From Neonectria sp. B-13 (lineage: Eukaryota > Ascomycota > Sordariomycetes > Hypocreales > Nectriaceae), in contig NOKP01000004.1 in the NCBI GenBank assembly GCA_002682825.1, positions 2,043,607 through 2,107,606 of the forward strand: a stretch of 64,000 nt of DNA, read 5' to 3'. How positions within the stretch are numbered: position 1 is the stretch's first letter; each line of letters begins with the position of its first letter. The notes below the pieces were generated by a model. That model saw only the letters and a program-made list of their open reading frames with translations. It ran no database searches and was not told the DNA's origin. Shown here piece after piece: positions 1 to 11,422 of this stretch. The translations under genes and the position numbers were made by a program.

Positions 1-613
1 GGTAAGTCTTGCTGTTGAGGTCTGTTTCTGTCAGTTTGGATCTAGCGCTAATGAATTTTCAACAGAGTCCGCCATTGAGCACCACGAGGAGGTTGTCCTG
101 ATGACCACCAAGGGTGAGGCCATCGCCCTGGGCATTGCCCAGATGTCTACGGTTGAGATGTCGACCTGCGACCACGGTGTTGTTGCCAAGGTCAAGCGCT
201 GCATCATGGAGCGCGACCTGTACCCTCGCCGCTGGGGCCTCGGCCCTGTTGCCCAGGAGAAGAAGAAGCTCAAGGCCGACGGCAAGCTGGACAAGTACGG
301 CCGAGCCAACGACGCCACGCCCGCCAAGTGGAGCACCGAGTACAAGGACTTCAGCGCGCCCGATGCCTCTGCCGCCGCCGCCGCTGCCGCGCCGGCCACA
401 CCCGCGAAGGCTGTTGAGGACACCAAGATGGAGGGCGTTGAGGCTTCGTCGCCTGCGGCGGCTGAGGACAGCAAGGACAAGAAGCGCAAGAAGCACGACG
501 GCGAGACTGCGGATGAGAAGGCTGAGCGGAAACGTCGAAAGGCCGAGAAGAAGGCTGCCAAGGCAGCTAAGAAGGCGACCAAGGGGGGAGACGACAGCGA
601 GGATAGTGATTGA
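1..613 (+). CDS. CBF5: Cbf5/dyskerin, H/ACA snoRNP pseudouridine synthase, 3' part
   Basis: This is the last part of the catalytic subunit of H/ACA snoRNPs, which converts uridine to pseudouridine in rRNA in the nucleolus. Base 1 is the last base of an exon. A phase-1 intron runs 2-65 (GTAAGT donor, AACAG acceptor), and the final exon is 66-613. The visible protein begins inside the PUA domain ([20 protein letters not shown], then [16 protein letters not shown]), a signature stretch of the Cbf5/dyskerin family. A linker follows, with an alanine run, and then a lysine-rich tail ([29 protein letters not shown]) like the KKE/D tails that direct yeast Cbf5 to the nucleolus. The N-terminal TruB catalytic domain lies outside the window. 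The reading frame across the intron gives E-S-A-I-E-H-H, matching the family. Identity is confident; the gene is incomplete only because of the window edge. Confidence 0.95.
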   Translation, partial: VSLAVEVCFCQFGSSANEFSTESAIEHHEEVVLMTTKGEAIALGIAQMSTVEMSTCDHGVVAKVKRCIMERDLYPRRWGLGPVAQEKKKLKADGKLDKYGRANDATPAKWSTEYKDFSAPDASAAAAAAAPATPAKAVEDTKMEGVEASSPAAAEDSKDKKRKKHDGETADEKAERKRRKAEKKAAKAAKKATKGGDDSEDSD

Positions 614-824
614 GGGGCTCCGGCACCTACAAGTGACGGATCTCGCATATGTTGATATGGGGCGGTGTGCGTACTGTACCATACTCTCTCCCTCGCTTTT
701 CCTTTTCTGGTTTTTATTCCGCTTGACAGTCAATTTCTGGGGAACACTCTTGGCGTTTGGTTCGAAAATCCTGGTAGGAGTAGATGAAGGCACTCAATGT
801 AAAGGGACGATACGAAAAGCAAAT

Positions 825-854
825 GTGACGCAAAGAGTGACGCAAAGAGTGACG
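825..854. repeat. 12-bp tandem repeat, about 2.5 copies
   Basis: The unit GTGACGCAAAGA occurs twice and then begins a third time. It lies in the presumed CBF5 3' region, outside coding sequence. Confidence 0.8.
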
Positions 855-1004
855 AGATTGGTGATGCGATGCGTGCGAGATGAGGAGGTGAAGAGGCGAC
901 GAGTGAGGAGAGTCAACTGGCATAAAAAGGTGACATGATCTACCAAATGATTTACCAACAAAGATTAATTGTGTCTGAGCATTGCAGAGTAACTTGTTGC
1001 ATCA

Positions 1005-1023
1005 CATCGCATCGCATCGCATC
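1005..1023. repeat. CATCG pentamer repeat
   Basis: Three full CATCG units and a partial fourth, in intergenic sequence. Confidence 0.85.
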
Positions 1024-1970
1024 CGGAAATGGCGTGTGGGTAGTGCCCACTCTGGATGGATCTCTGCAAAGGCATGTCTTGGTTTTTTGTGTTGTCTTGT
1101 CTTACCTCGTGCAACCAACTTCCATGTCACCGTGCGGCCAACGAGAAGGCGAAAAATAGATGCCGCGAAAGGGGAGCAAGATAGTCCAGGGCATGGGCTG
1201 GGGGTTGATTGTCATCATGGTGTCATGGTGCCATCCATGGAGAGTCGCGGTGTCACGAGAGTACGTATCTTTACAATAAAAGTGTTCCCATCACCACCCA
1301 TGCTGTCTCTATCAATGCCGCCTCGAAGCGTGTAATTACGCCAATGCGTGTAATTATGAAGCTAAAGCTAGAGCCATGTGTTGGTTGAGTGTTCGAACTC
1401 GGCCCCATCATCCTGAAACAGGGCCATGTGGGCAATGCATGCGTTGGCATCGGAACTACGAATAGACGACGCCGTAGGAGACAACCAGCAACTTGCCAGT
1501 AAAGGCTAAGATTGCGAAACTTGACAGATACAGGACTTGGCATCGACGCAAGGCTTAGTAGAGGCTGTAAGGTTGCTGACCGAGGCGCTTTCTTACTTGC
1601 GTCGAAGTCGAAGGAAGAGGCTGGTGGTGGTGTCTGTTGTTGGTCGTAGCACATGATGCTGGCAGTGTGTCGAGCAGCATTGTATGACCGACCGACTAGA
1701 CTTCTCTCAGGTTGCAGTCCCTCTTCCAAGGAACGGACGAAGCTGAGACGGGTGACACGGCAGCCACGACAACTCAGCCTTGGCCGAAAGGAGAACGAAT
1801 CGGCCTTCGAGAAGTCGCCCCGAGACCGCCTCTGCCGAGTTTCTGACTCTCCGGGCTCTTGGTATTCCGGCCAATATTCTGTTATTGGAGCCGCGTTGTA
1901 TCTGCAGCGTCGCAGCTGACTGACTGCAACGCCATGTAGATCCATCGCCACAGCCAAGCACCATGGCAAT

Positions 1971-1984
1971 AGAGAGAGAGAGAG
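1971..1984. repeat. GA dinucleotide microsatellite
   Basis: Seven consecutive AG/GA dinucleotides in intergenic sequence. Confidence 0.85.
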
Positions 1985-2434
1985 ACCGATACCACACTAG
2001 CCGTCTACGAAGCCCCGTCCACCGCATAAAATTAAGAGGTTGCATCCTTGCGCGGCGGTGACTTGGACACGCTCGACTGGAGCCACACACGAGCTCGTTC
2101 TGATTTCCCCCGTCGTTCTGTTAGTCCTAGTCGCATGGCACGGCCTCGCAGAGACCACCCGTGCGGCTTCTATCCCCGTCCGGGACGCCTCTTTTTCTTT
2201 TTCTTTCTCGTCCTTATGCCCGCGTACCTTGTGCCTGCGCCTGTGCCTGAACCGAGCAGCCATCGTCGTCATCCCGGACTAGTGGAGGAGCCCAATGGTT
2301 CGGGGTGGGATGGGGCTGGACTGGGGAGAGGCGGAGGCATTGAGGGTTTATTTTGAGAGGACGGCGTGTCTTCGGTGTTGGCTTGGCGGGTTGGGGGGTC
2401 GTGGCTAGGGTGCGGACGGTGTCTGTGTCGGTGG

Positions 2435-2441
2435 TATATAA
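2435..2441 (+). promoter_or_regulatory. TATA box of the GH43 gene
   Basis: TATATAA lies 194 bases before the GH43 start codon, in a region with no other gene. Its position suits a TATA-driven, inducible secreted-enzyme gene with a leader of roughly 150 nt. The start of transcription is inferred. Confidence 0.55.
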
Positions 2442-2628
2442 GGATGGTGTTGAGGGGCGTGTTGTGATGGAGGAGAGAATACGACAGGACAGGACTATCT
2501 TCTGAGACTGGGCAGATAACTTCAGGACTGGAAAGGAAAGACGACGCTGACGGTTTCGTCTCTTGACCATATATCCCCTTTCGAGATCCTCTACAGCTTA
2601 GATCGAGGTCAACGTCCAGCCATCCAGC

Positions 2629-3642
2629 ATGTTCAAGATGACTGGTTCTACGAGCTTCCACTTACTCACCACCCTCCTCCTCCTCCTCCTTCACTCCACT
2701 TACACCATGGCGCTCCCCACCCCGCTCTCCTCCTCTGTCGCCCCCATCAAGATCACGCTCAACTGGCCCGAAGGCCACGCGCGGCGTCAAGACGGCTCGT
2801 CAACCCTGGCTCCCGTCATCTCCAAGAACTTCCCGGATCCGTGTCTCCTTCAGGACGCCAGCGGCAAGTGGCTGTCGTTCGCAACCAGCGGCAACGGCCA
2901 CCACATCCAGGTGGCCACGGCCGACGACGTCTTCGGTCCGTGGACGGTGCTCGACAAGGACGCCCTCCCCGGCGACGGCTGGACCAGCGGCTCCAACTTC
3001 TGGGCGCCCGACGTGCGGATGCTCGGCGACGGAAGCTACATCATGTACTTCTCCGGCGAGCTGCCCGAGGGCCGGCACTGCATCGGCACGGCGCGGTCCA
3101 AGACCAGCTCCGGCCCGTACACCATCGACGACGGCCCGCTCATCTGCCCGCGCGACCAGGGCGGCGCCATCGACCCGGCCGGGTTCTACGACGGGGCCAC
3201 GGGGCGCCGGTACATCGTGTACAAGGTGGACGGCAACGCGCTCGGGGGTTCGGCGCCGACGCCGCTCCGGCTGCAGCGCGTGTCGGCGGCGGACGGGGCG
3301 ACGCTGATTGGCGACCCGGTGACCATCATGAACCGCATCGACGCCGAGGACGGCCCGCTGGTGGAGGCGCCCAACCTGGTGAAGCTGGATGACGGGCGGT
3401 ACCTGCTGTTCTTCAGCAGTCACATGTATACGGATGACGCGTACGACGTCAAGTACGCCGTGGCCAACGCTGTGGCCGGGCCGTATGTGCGGGGCCCGGC
3501 GCCGCTGCTGTCGACGCCGGAGCTGGGGCTCAAGGGGCCCGGCGGCGGGACGAGCTCCGAGGATGCCGGGGTGCTGGTGTTTCACGGGTGGTGCGAGGAG
3601 AAGGTGCGGTGTATGTACGTGATGGGATACGGGATTCAGTGA
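2629..3642 (+). CDS. Secreted glycoside hydrolase family 43-like enzyme
   Basis: Single-exon gene for 337 residues, predicted to be a secreted five-bladed beta-propeller glycosidase (arabinanase, arabinofuranosidase or xylosidase group) acting on plant cell-wall hemicellulose or pectin side chains. Residues 1-28 form a signal peptide (leucine run LLLLLL, then a small-residue cleavage region near TMALP). The GH43 catalytic triad is visible: Asp70 in FPDPC (base), Asp182 in AIDPAGF (pKa modulator) and Glu246 in VEAPNL (acid). WAPDV (125-129) is also typical. About 300 residues after the signal is a normal length for a single-domain member, and there is no carbohydrate-binding module. The start at 2629 is preferred because it keeps the whole hydrophobic signal; Met4 is an alternative. 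Substrate cannot be decided from sequence alone. It has its own promoter with a TATA box. Confidence 0.88.
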   Translation: MFKMTGSTSFHLLTTLLLLLLHSTYTMALPTPLSSSVAPIKITLNWPEGHARRQDGSSTLAPVISKNFPDPCLLQDASGKWLSFATSGNGHHIQVATADDVFGPWTVLDKDALPGDGWTSGSNFWAPDVRMLGDGSYIMYFSGELPEGRHCIGTARSKTSSGPYTIDDGPLICPRDQGGAIDPAGFYDGATGRRYIVYKVDGNALGGSAPTPLRLQRVSAADGATLIGDPVTIMNRIDAEDGPLVEAPNLVKLDDGRYLLFFSSHMYTDDAYDVKYAVANAVAGPYVRGPAPLLSTPELGLKGPGGGTSSEDAGVLVFHGWCEEKVRCMYVMGYGIQ

Positions 3643-4678
3643 TTTGATTTGATTTCCTGCGGAGAGTTTACGGGGGATATGATTGATAATGGACGATGGA
3701 TCACGGGATACCCTGGAAGAATAAATGGATATGGATATATGTTATTAGGCGTTGGAAGGATGGATGGATACATAGATGGCCATATTGTCTGGATTTCAGT
3801 CGGGGACAGTTCGCTGCCTTGCAGTCAGGTAGCCAACCGCTTTAAGCCGGATCACAAACTGGAATCCAACCAACTATCTCTCCCGCAGAAAGGAGAAAAA
3901 AGCAAAGCTTTCGTTCCCGTGTCTGAAAAAGGCTGGACATATCCGCAAGAACCAAGACACTCGACGATGGACGCATCACAGCGCACAGCTAAGCGCCCGT
4001 CACCGTCCCCGGTTCTCCACTCCACCTCCGCCATTGGGCCGTGCTCCGGGCGGCTAACCGACAACCCCCCCGGCGCCGCGGCCTGTGATAGGCCGGAGCA
4101 CCCCCGCCGCCTTCGTGATGGCTCTGCATTTGGCGGGCGGCAAGGAACCAACCAAGAAACCGAGAGTCGATAGCGGCCTTTTTCTCTCTCTCTTGTGTCT
4201 TCTTCTCGCCTGTCTGTCTAGCTCAAGTGTTTCCGGCCCCTCCCTGGAGCGAAAGGGGGGGCGCGAGCTTGGATTCTCGTGTGATACGGGCTGGTTTGCT
4301 GTATATCCGGACGCCAGACTCGGTAGACGAGGGGATGCTTGGTTGGTGATATAGAGCCTCTGTTTCTCTTCTTCCTTCTTCCCCCGCTTGCTTGGTTCCT
4401 CTTCGTCTCTTCCCCATCGTCCTGTCCTGTCTTGTCCTGTCCTTTCGCTTCGTTTCCTCGTTTTATGTCTCTATCGTTATAATCCAATTCCCCCCTCAAG
4501 ACCGAAAGATACCCCATGTTTTAAGAAAAGTGTCTGGCACACTTTCACTCATTCGCTCGTCTGCTCCATCCAAGGCGTTTCACAGCTGGTCTGGCCTGGC
4601 CTCGGCCACAGGAGCTTCCCCTTCCCTCAACGACCGAACCCCAAAGCCCGCCCCCAAACAAAAAAGAGATCCTCCGCC
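3643..4678. other. Intergenic region: GH43 3' end and CT-rich leader of the next gene
   Basis: An AATAAA motif at 3720-3725, 78 bases after the GH43 stop, is a plausible polyadenylation signal. From about 4366 to 4450 the + strand is strongly pyrimidine-rich (repeated TCTTC, TCCTGTCC), a common core-promoter feature of filamentous fungal genes, and belongs to the gene starting at 4679. I see no gene here. Confidence 0.55.
3720..3725 (+). terminator. Possible polyadenylation signal of the GH43 gene
   Basis: AATAAA, 78 bases downstream of the GH43 stop codon, with AT-rich sequence around it. Fungal poly(A) signals are degenerate, so this is only suggestive. Confidence 0.4.
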
Positions 4679-6200
4679 ATGGCTTGTCGATCACCATCAT
4701 CGCGGCTCATGCTCCTGGCCTTGTTTCTTCTGCGTGTCACGGCCCTCCAGGTCACGCCCAACTCGCCATGCGCCTCCTTCTGCATGGACTCGTCCGACCT
4801 TGACCGCTCCGATTCCAGCGCGTCCACCACCGATGGCGACGACATCGTCTGCACTGACGACGGATATCTCCGACAGAAGACGGGCCAGAAGTTCCAGCGG
4901 TGTCTGTCTTGTCTGCAGGACAGCGACTTCCAGCGCGGCGACGAGAACGACCAGAACTGGTTCTTGTGTAAGTCGCCGGATGTATATCATGACTTATAAC
5001 AACATTTACTCACACACCCTCTCTAGACAACCTCCGCTACTCCTTCGACTACTGCATCTTCGGATATCCCAATGCAACCGACGTCGGCTCCAACCCATGC
5101 ATGACCTCCGAGGCCTGCGGCCCTCTTGAGGCTGCTATGAAGCACGGCATGACCGACCCAGACGACAGAGCGCAGTACGACTACTGCGAAGCCGACAACA
5201 AGGCCATGCTCAGCTCTGCCTACGAGAACTGCTACGCGTGTGTGAGGGCCGACCGCACTCACACATATCTCTCCAACTGTTCGTCCCGATACCTCCCCCG
5301 CTGACATCTCGGCCTCATCGTCTAACACGCCCCTTAGTCCTCGTCGCCCTCGAAGCCGGATGCGAGCAACAGCCGGCGCCCGGGAAAACCATCGGCCTCA
5401 ACGACACCGTCTTCGCCGAGTCCGGGATCCAGATGATCGACCCGTCCGTCTCGGCCGTCGCCTCCTCCGGAAAGCTCGCCACCACGGCCATTGCAGGCAT
5501 CGCCATCGGCGGCTTCGTCGCCGTGCTCGTGCTCGTCGGCTGCGTCTACATGCAGATCCGCAAGCGCAAGAACCGCGCCGCCCGCTCCCGCCGCGCCCGC
5601 GCCTCGACGCTCTCGTTCGGTCGCCAGCGCCAGATGACGCCGAGTTTCCGGGACGGCCCGGACGGCGACTACGAGTCTCCGATGAGGGAACGGGCCTACG
5701 TGGACCCGGCCGCGGCCCTCAGCTCCAACCCCGCGGCCGGAGGCTCATTCTCGGCCCGGGGCTCGCAGAACGGCATCACCAGCATCCGGACGAGCCCCAA
5801 GCTCTCCAACATCACCACGTCGCTGCCCTGTCCTCCGCCCGTCCACACCTCGCCGCGCCAACTGGCTTCCCCAGACGACTACACCACGCCCACCTCAACC
5901 ACCTCAACCCGCTCCAACGCGCCGCTCCTCCACCACAAGCCCTACAACCCGGCCGACAACCGTTCACCTCTGGGCTCTCCGCTCCTCAGCCCAGGCTTCG
6001 CCGTCGCCAGTCCCCGGATGACTTCTCCACTGTCCAGCCGGGATAAGCGAGACCCCGAGTCTCCTTCTCCTTGGGAGGAGCAGCGCCTCGCCGGCTCCCG
6101 GAACCTGATGAAGAAAAAGGCTTCCTGGGGCTCCGTCGCCCCGTTTGAGGTCCGCAATATTCAGACAACCTTTGCTCCGCCGCCGAGGAAGGAGACGTGA
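4679..6200 (+). CDS. Single-pass surface protein with duplicated cysteine module (fungal "LPXTG-domain" family)
   Basis: Three exons (4679-4967, 5027-5278, 5338-6200) encode 467 residues; both introns are 59 nt and phase 1 (GTAAGT and GTTCGT donors). The protein has a signal peptide (LMLLALFLLRVTA), an extracellular cysteine-rich part, one membrane segment (about TTAIAGIAIGGFVAVLVLVG) followed by a basic stop-transfer KRKKNR-like stretch, and a Ser/Pro-rich cytoplasmic tail of about 200 residues. The ectodomain holds two related modules, C-x16-C-x2-C-x27-C and C-x14-C-x2-C-x20-C. Proteins like this are annotated in Sordariomycetes as "LPXTG-domain-containing", but I see no LPXTG sorting motif and the name is misleading. 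Function is unknown; a cell-surface or wall-associated role is inference from topology. The leader is CT-rich. The 3' end faces SAC3 tail to tail. Confidence 0.85.
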
Positions 6201-6729
6201 CCGCCTCTCACTTTCTCGTTTCCTTTGTATAATGTCGTGAGTGGCGATGCCGATGTCTTGGATACTCAAGAGGCTTTATGTGATATAACGATGCGCTGGA
6301 TATGAAATAGTGCCCAGTATATACATGACCACCTAATAATTCAACGCTATGGATGATGATCAAGCACCCGTATTCATTCACTAGTCAAAATAGATCAATA
6401 TGCGTGTGTGACCGGCTTCATCGCCAGTTGTGTGATCTGTTTGTTCTATTCCCGCCGCCGTCCGCAAGAACTGTGCTGTACGCTGTACACGCACATAGCT
6501 GTATGTATAATCCCCATGCCATCGCTTATAAAATACAAATCAACGTGAAAGATATAACACATGGCACCGCATACCCGTCCATCCAACTCTATGGGTATCT
6601 CCGGTGCTGAGAATTACCGCCAAATAATAACCGAATACAAAACTGGCCTCTGCAACGTGTTGCTAGGGGTCATCGCTGCTTGCCGCTGTCGTGGACAATT
6701 GCTTGTCCACTCCCTCCTCGAACGCCGAG
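6201..6729. other. Convergent 3' intergenic region
   Basis: About 530 AT-rich bases between the stop codons of the membrane-protein gene (+) and SAC3 (-). It should hold both 3' UTRs. I see no gene. Confidence 0.6.
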
Positions 6730-9700
6730 CTAGATGTTTTGGTCCCATGGCGTCGACCCTCTGCTCACGCCCTCGCTCTGTAGTCGCTCGTTCTGGTCCC
6801 GGAACCATGATGCCCCTTCTTCCATCTCCTCTCGCATTGCCCGCAGCTCGCTCATCAGGTTCTGCGCATCGCTCATAACTCGCTTGTGCGCCTTGACCTC
6901 CGAGGTGGCCTTTCCGGCTAATTCTCCGTCGTCGTCCGTCACCCGTTTCCTCTTATTCTTCATAGCCAAGGTCTCCCTTGCTATGTCGTTGCTTTGTTCT
7001 TGAGAACTTGAAAGCATACCTTGACCACCTGGGCGTGTCAGGTCGGCAATGGATGCTCGACGGACCATTCCGCTGGTTGGAGGCCCCATGGAGCCAACAC
7101 CAGAGTATCTCTTCTTTCCGTATCGTGCGTCGTTAGCGAGCGATTCGGGGAGGGCGGTGCCATCCGGCATTTGGACGATGCCCATGGCTTTTAGTCGCCA
7201 GCGCTCGGAAACCTTGCTGACTCTGGTTCCCGAGTCTGAACTGCCAACGTCCCTTGATGACATTGGAGGCAGCGAGCGACGGAAGCTGGCTGGCCCGTCA
7301 CCCAAGAGCTGGTCGCGCAAGGCTTGTGTTTTGGAACCGCCCTTGGCAGTTGAAGAACGTGATAGCCTTGATTGGCTGCTGGAGACTGAGCCGTTGACTG
7401 AAGGCACCTTATGAACAATCTTCGCCGCGGCGTCGTGCTCATTGTTGACTCCTGATAAAACACCCGAAGAAAGCAGAGCATCTTCTGCCTGTCGCTTGCT
7501 TGGCCTCTTGTGCTTGAGCAAGTCCATGAACTCCTCAGGTCGATTCACTTCCGCGAGTTCAGCTCGTTCCCTAGCTGCTCGTCGAGCTGCCTCCTTTTGA
7601 GCCTTGAGATGCGCTGCTCGTTGAGCTTCATAGTAAGTCCTCATCTGGTCACGCCCGCTTCGGCGAAGCTGACTGAGGCGGAGTTCTCGTGCGTTGTCAC
7701 GCCATCGGTAGAAGTACTTGACCGAAAGACTGTAGACGCGGAACTGATTTGCTTCTGCAAGAGCACGCTGCTCCTCTTCTTGTCGCCTCTTCTTGTCTTG
7801 TTCTTTCTCAAACTTCCTGAAGACGCTTTGCAGAATGTTGTCTAGCATGAAAGCCTGGAAGTCTTCTATAAGCCCATCATCTCCCTTCACATACCACTTC
7901 GTGATGTCGCCCATCATGTCGCGAGGAGGCGCGGCCGGAGGTGGAGGACTTATTGGTTTCGGGAGAGCGCTAGGTGTAGTGGTAGCGGTGGTCGAAGAAA
8001 GCCCCAGAATGCCTGGCGACGAAGATGGTTGCAGAGAAGAGGTGCCAGCTAAAGAAAATGCCGGGTTTGGTGATGCTGTTATACCCGAAGCAGCAAACGA
8101 GGTGCCCATCGCTGGCTTTTCACTTCCAGCCGGAGGCGTTGGTGAAGGTTTACCCAGCATGGTTCCAAGGCTAGGTTGGATTCCGGTTGATGATGGTAGA
8201 ACTGAGCCACCAGGAGTGCTAGGCGGGAATGGACTAGAGCTTGTGGTAGATGAGGCAAAGTGTGATGAGGTCGATTTAGGAGTAGGTGGGATGAGGTTGA
8301 TCCCCGGTGCTTTCAATGGCTCTGTGGTCGTATTTGATGGAGCCTTGACTTCGTTTTGTTGTCCGAGAGGAGTTCCAGTCCATGGACTTGCTCGCGGCTG
8401 AGTAGAGAAGGGCGAAAGGTTTGTAGATTTCGCTGGTTGGGTTCCCGTTGGGTCTGATGTACCGGCCGGAGCAAATGGACTCTTTGGTGCAGAGCCGTTG
8501 TTGACAACTGGTGACCCTGCAAACGGCGCAAAGCTAGGGGCAGCTCCGTTCAAAGTCCCTAACTGTCCTTGGGCGCCGTTCGCAGGTGTGCCATTGAAGG
8601 CCGATTGAGTGGTTTGCCCTGGCGTCGGGGCGAAAGGGTTGATGGCTGGTTTCTTGGCCTCTTGGGTAGCCGTTGGTGCGAACGGGTTTGGTTGAGATGG
8701 TGTTTTCTGGAAAGCTGAACCAGAATTTGATAGGTTTCCGAGAGATGTAGTCCCTAGAAACGAAAGCAAGGTCAGAACCAGTGGGTACGGGCGTTACTTT
8801 GCCAGATTTCCAGTGGTTCGTCTCGAGCCATCTTGATGCCCCGGAAATCATCCCGTGGGCTATGGCATCTCAAGTCTCCGTCTGAAAGCGAGTGTCTGTT
8901 CGCCTGCAAAGTAAAGGCTCTTGCGGATATTGCAACACAAGAGCGATGGCACACGGAATCTTTCGCGCAAATTAAGTACAGGGGGCTCGGGAAGCTTACC
9001 TAGATTGTTGTTAAGGGCACCGTTGCCTCCCAACCCGCCTGCAGGTGGACCAAATGAGGCAAAGGCATTGCGGGTTGGGGCAGTGGTTCCTGTCGGAATG
9101 GACGGTTGAGTAATCGGGGGTTCAGTGTCTGAAACGAAAAGACTTTCTTCCACAGACCCATTCACAGCAGATTTCGGCGCGTTTGGGTCCTCGCAGATAC
9201 TTTGGTGGATCAAGTCTGGGAGCGCTCTTGAACCACGCTTCCTTTCCACCAATTTTCGAGAGAACTGGTGTGGTAGTCGATGGTGAGGCAAGGGCTTTCG
9301 GTTGTCCAAGATTAGATATTGACGGCTGCCATCTGACGAGTTGGCCTCGCATTGGCCAAATTCGAAGTCGTGCAGCTCTGCGAAGTCAACAGCCTGTTTG
9401 ATAGTGTCGAATCGGAGGAACTTGTTGAGGACTGCAGTAGTAACATCTTTTGAGGACTCGCGTGGCCGGCCTAGCGCCTTCTTGATAGAGGTCAAGATAG
9501 AACGTCGAAGGTGAGGGAAGTGACACTCTGCAAAGCAAGCCATGGTGTATGATACCTTTGGATCTTCGACAATCCGGAAATAGCTGTAGTAGGCCGCTGA
9601 TGCAGCCAATGAGGGCGCATCCTTGAGGGGTCCATGGAAATGTTGAGTGCTTTGGAGAGCTTCCACCAGAGACACCGCAGTCCTGACTTCGTCCGAGTTT

Positions 9701-11016
9701 TTCCATAGGTTGGCTTTCCATTGCCGTTGAAGGGCTTCGATAATGTTGGGGTCGAATGCATGGAAAACGAGGTAGTAAGCGCGAAACTCGGCCTCATTCT
9801 CACAGCTAACACCCTGCTCGTTGCAGTCGTCGTAGAGATCACGCAGAGAAAGGAGAGCTTTGCCCAGCTGCTCCAGCTCCTGTTGCTCCACGAAATCCGG
9901 AGGGGCCTTACCATCTTGAGAGAGAAGATGTAATGCCGTGACGTGGAACCTTGCGATATTCTCTAGAACATAGACCTGGGTCTTCATTTCTTCGGGGTTA
10001 AGAGACGAAAAGAATGTAAAGTCGCGTCGGATTGCTCGGGTTCGATCCCAAAGGAAACTGTGCAAAGTTGGCAGATTCCCATCGTTTCGCAAAAGGTCAT
10101 CGACCAAGTAGTCGAGTGTTCGTCGTAGGGCGCGTATAGATCGTACATCCATGGGCAACGGGGCTTCTTGACCAGCAGCAGAGCGCGCCAACTTCTTGAC
10201 CATGCGTTGGGTGTCGGGGAAGGTCGTCTTGCGGCTCTTCTCGGGTAGGTGGACGTCCATCTCGTTGATGCGCATGATTTTCTCGTACTCAGGGCACATG
10301 TCCTCGCTGATACCCTTGAAGTTGATGGCATCCTGCAATGTCTTTCGCTTTTCCGGATCATCGATAAGGCCAGCCTTCGTCAGGGACGCGCGCACCTTGT
10401 CGCGATACTCTTCATATTTCTCTCGGAACTTAGTCACTTCCGCCTTGTTCTCGGGGTTACCAGGTTGCGACGGCCACTGCGGTGGGTTAATGCCATCCTT
10501 CCTCAGCTGCTCGTAAACCTTTCGGGCGTGGGGGTCGTCGGAGTGGTAAGATTCTGGCACAGGGTTGATGTCCAGGTCGGCGCTTGAGGACGAAGTCGGT
10601 CGCGATCCTTGGTTTCGCGTCGCGGCAAACGGTTTCCCATTGCCACGCGTGTTCTGGGGCGGAATTTTCTTCGGAAAGTCGGCACCGTTGGTTCGGCTCT
10701 TGTTCACGTCCGTGCCTTTCTTTTTCCTGTCGTCGCCGTTCTTGCCTTTCTGCTTGCCTCCATCGCTCAAGTTGGTATCCTGTTTCAGGAACGGATTGTT
10801 CGCCTTTCGCTTTCCCTCGTTGTCGCTCTGTTCGGCCAGCGGAGAGGGTCGTTGGTTTCGCTTCGCCCGGGAGGAGTCGCCTGAATCAACACCGAATGAG
10901 CTGCCACCGGCGTTGGAGTGGTTGGCGAAGGGGTTGAACGCTGGAGACGGGCTCTGCGTCGGCTGGCCAAAGGCGGGAAACATCTGGCTTGATGACGCAA
11001 CGGACGTCGCAGTCAT
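6730..11016 (-). CDS. SAC3: Sac3-like scaffold of the TREX-2 mRNA export complex
   Basis: Two exons, 11016-9000 and 8753-6730 (GTAAGC donor, TTTCTAG acceptor, 246-nt intron), give 1346 residues. Sac3/GANP organises TREX-2 (with Thp1, Sus1 and Cdc31 in yeast) at the nuclear pore, coupling transcription to mRNA export. The SAC3/GANP domain lies at about residues 190-560 (MCPEYEKIMRINEMDVHLPE, RALRRTLDYLVDDLL, FLWDRTRAIRRDFTF, then VLENIARFHVTALHLLSQ). Sequence on both sides of the intron is rich in NPF, PFAP and FG-like motifs (FGQP, NPFAP, SPFAP), as expected for a nucleoporin-contacting protein. The C-terminal part has a long basic helix (KYFYRWRDNARELR, then EAQRAAHLKAQKEAARRAARERAEL), the likely Sus1/Cdc31-binding helix, and ends in a coiled segment. 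Splicing restores N-N-N-L-G-T-T-S-L-G. The family assignment is firm; the intron is inferred. Confidence 0.93.
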
Positions 11017-11422
11017 CTAGGGAATCGTTTTAACATGGGGGAGAGATCGCAACGCGCAGAATGCGTGGCGGGAGAACAAAGCGTGTGGTCGGAGGCTGAT
11101 GTTGAGGTGAGCACATGGACCTGTTGCCTCTCTTGGGAAGCTTTTGCTATTGTTGCCGCATTCACACCACCACGTGACCCGATCTCTCCAGCCACCCCGC
11201 TAGCATACGCGCTAGACCGCATTCGTCCACATTGGTTCTCAGTCTTTAATGACCATTGTGCATTGGAACAAAGGAGGAGCATAGAGTAAGCGAACAAATA
11301 CTTTCATAATTCGGTAATCCAACACGTTATGCAAAAAGACTTCATTCAGATTCATTACGGTAATACGGCTGACTTTTATGACAATCCCTATCCCAAGGAG
11401 CATTTCCCCACCCGAAACTCGT
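11017..11422. other. Intergenic region: LTV1 3' end and SAC3 promoter
   Basis: About 400 bases between the SAC3 start and the LTV1 stop, both genes on the minus strand. It contains a CACGTGAC motif at 11171-11178. Nothing else is supported. Confidence 0.55.
11171..11178 (-). promoter_or_regulatory. CACGTGAC (Cbf1-type E-box) upstream of SAC3
   Basis: CACGTGAC about 155 bases before the SAC3 start codon matches the bHLH factor Cbf1 consensus RTCACRTG when read on either strand. The same octamer is found before RPL4 and TUF1. Binding is inference. Confidence 0.35.

Larger units (their letters stand above)
614..2628. other. Intergenic region with short tandem repeats
   Basis: About 2 kb between CBF5 and the GH43 gene. 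The left part should be the CBF5 3' UTR. I see short tandem repeats (825-854, 1005-1023, 1971-1984) and the GH43 promoter at the right end. Open frames here (for example 1271-1969, -) show no recognisable domain, and I do not call them genes. Confidence 0.6.

Noticed and set aside
1385..1402. tRNA B-box-like GTTCGAACTC
   Set aside because: No A box at the right spacing and no acceptor stem; other B-box-like matches (10037, 46809) lie inside coding sequence.
2800..3585. Long open frame antisense to the GH43 gene
   Set aside because: Arg/Val-rich translation expected from the opposite strand of GC-rich codons; no domain, no promoter.
8754..8999. Extra exon inside the 246-nt SAC3 intron
   Set aside because: A short frame exists there, but the direct donor/acceptor pair restores a clean reading frame, so no extra exon is needed.
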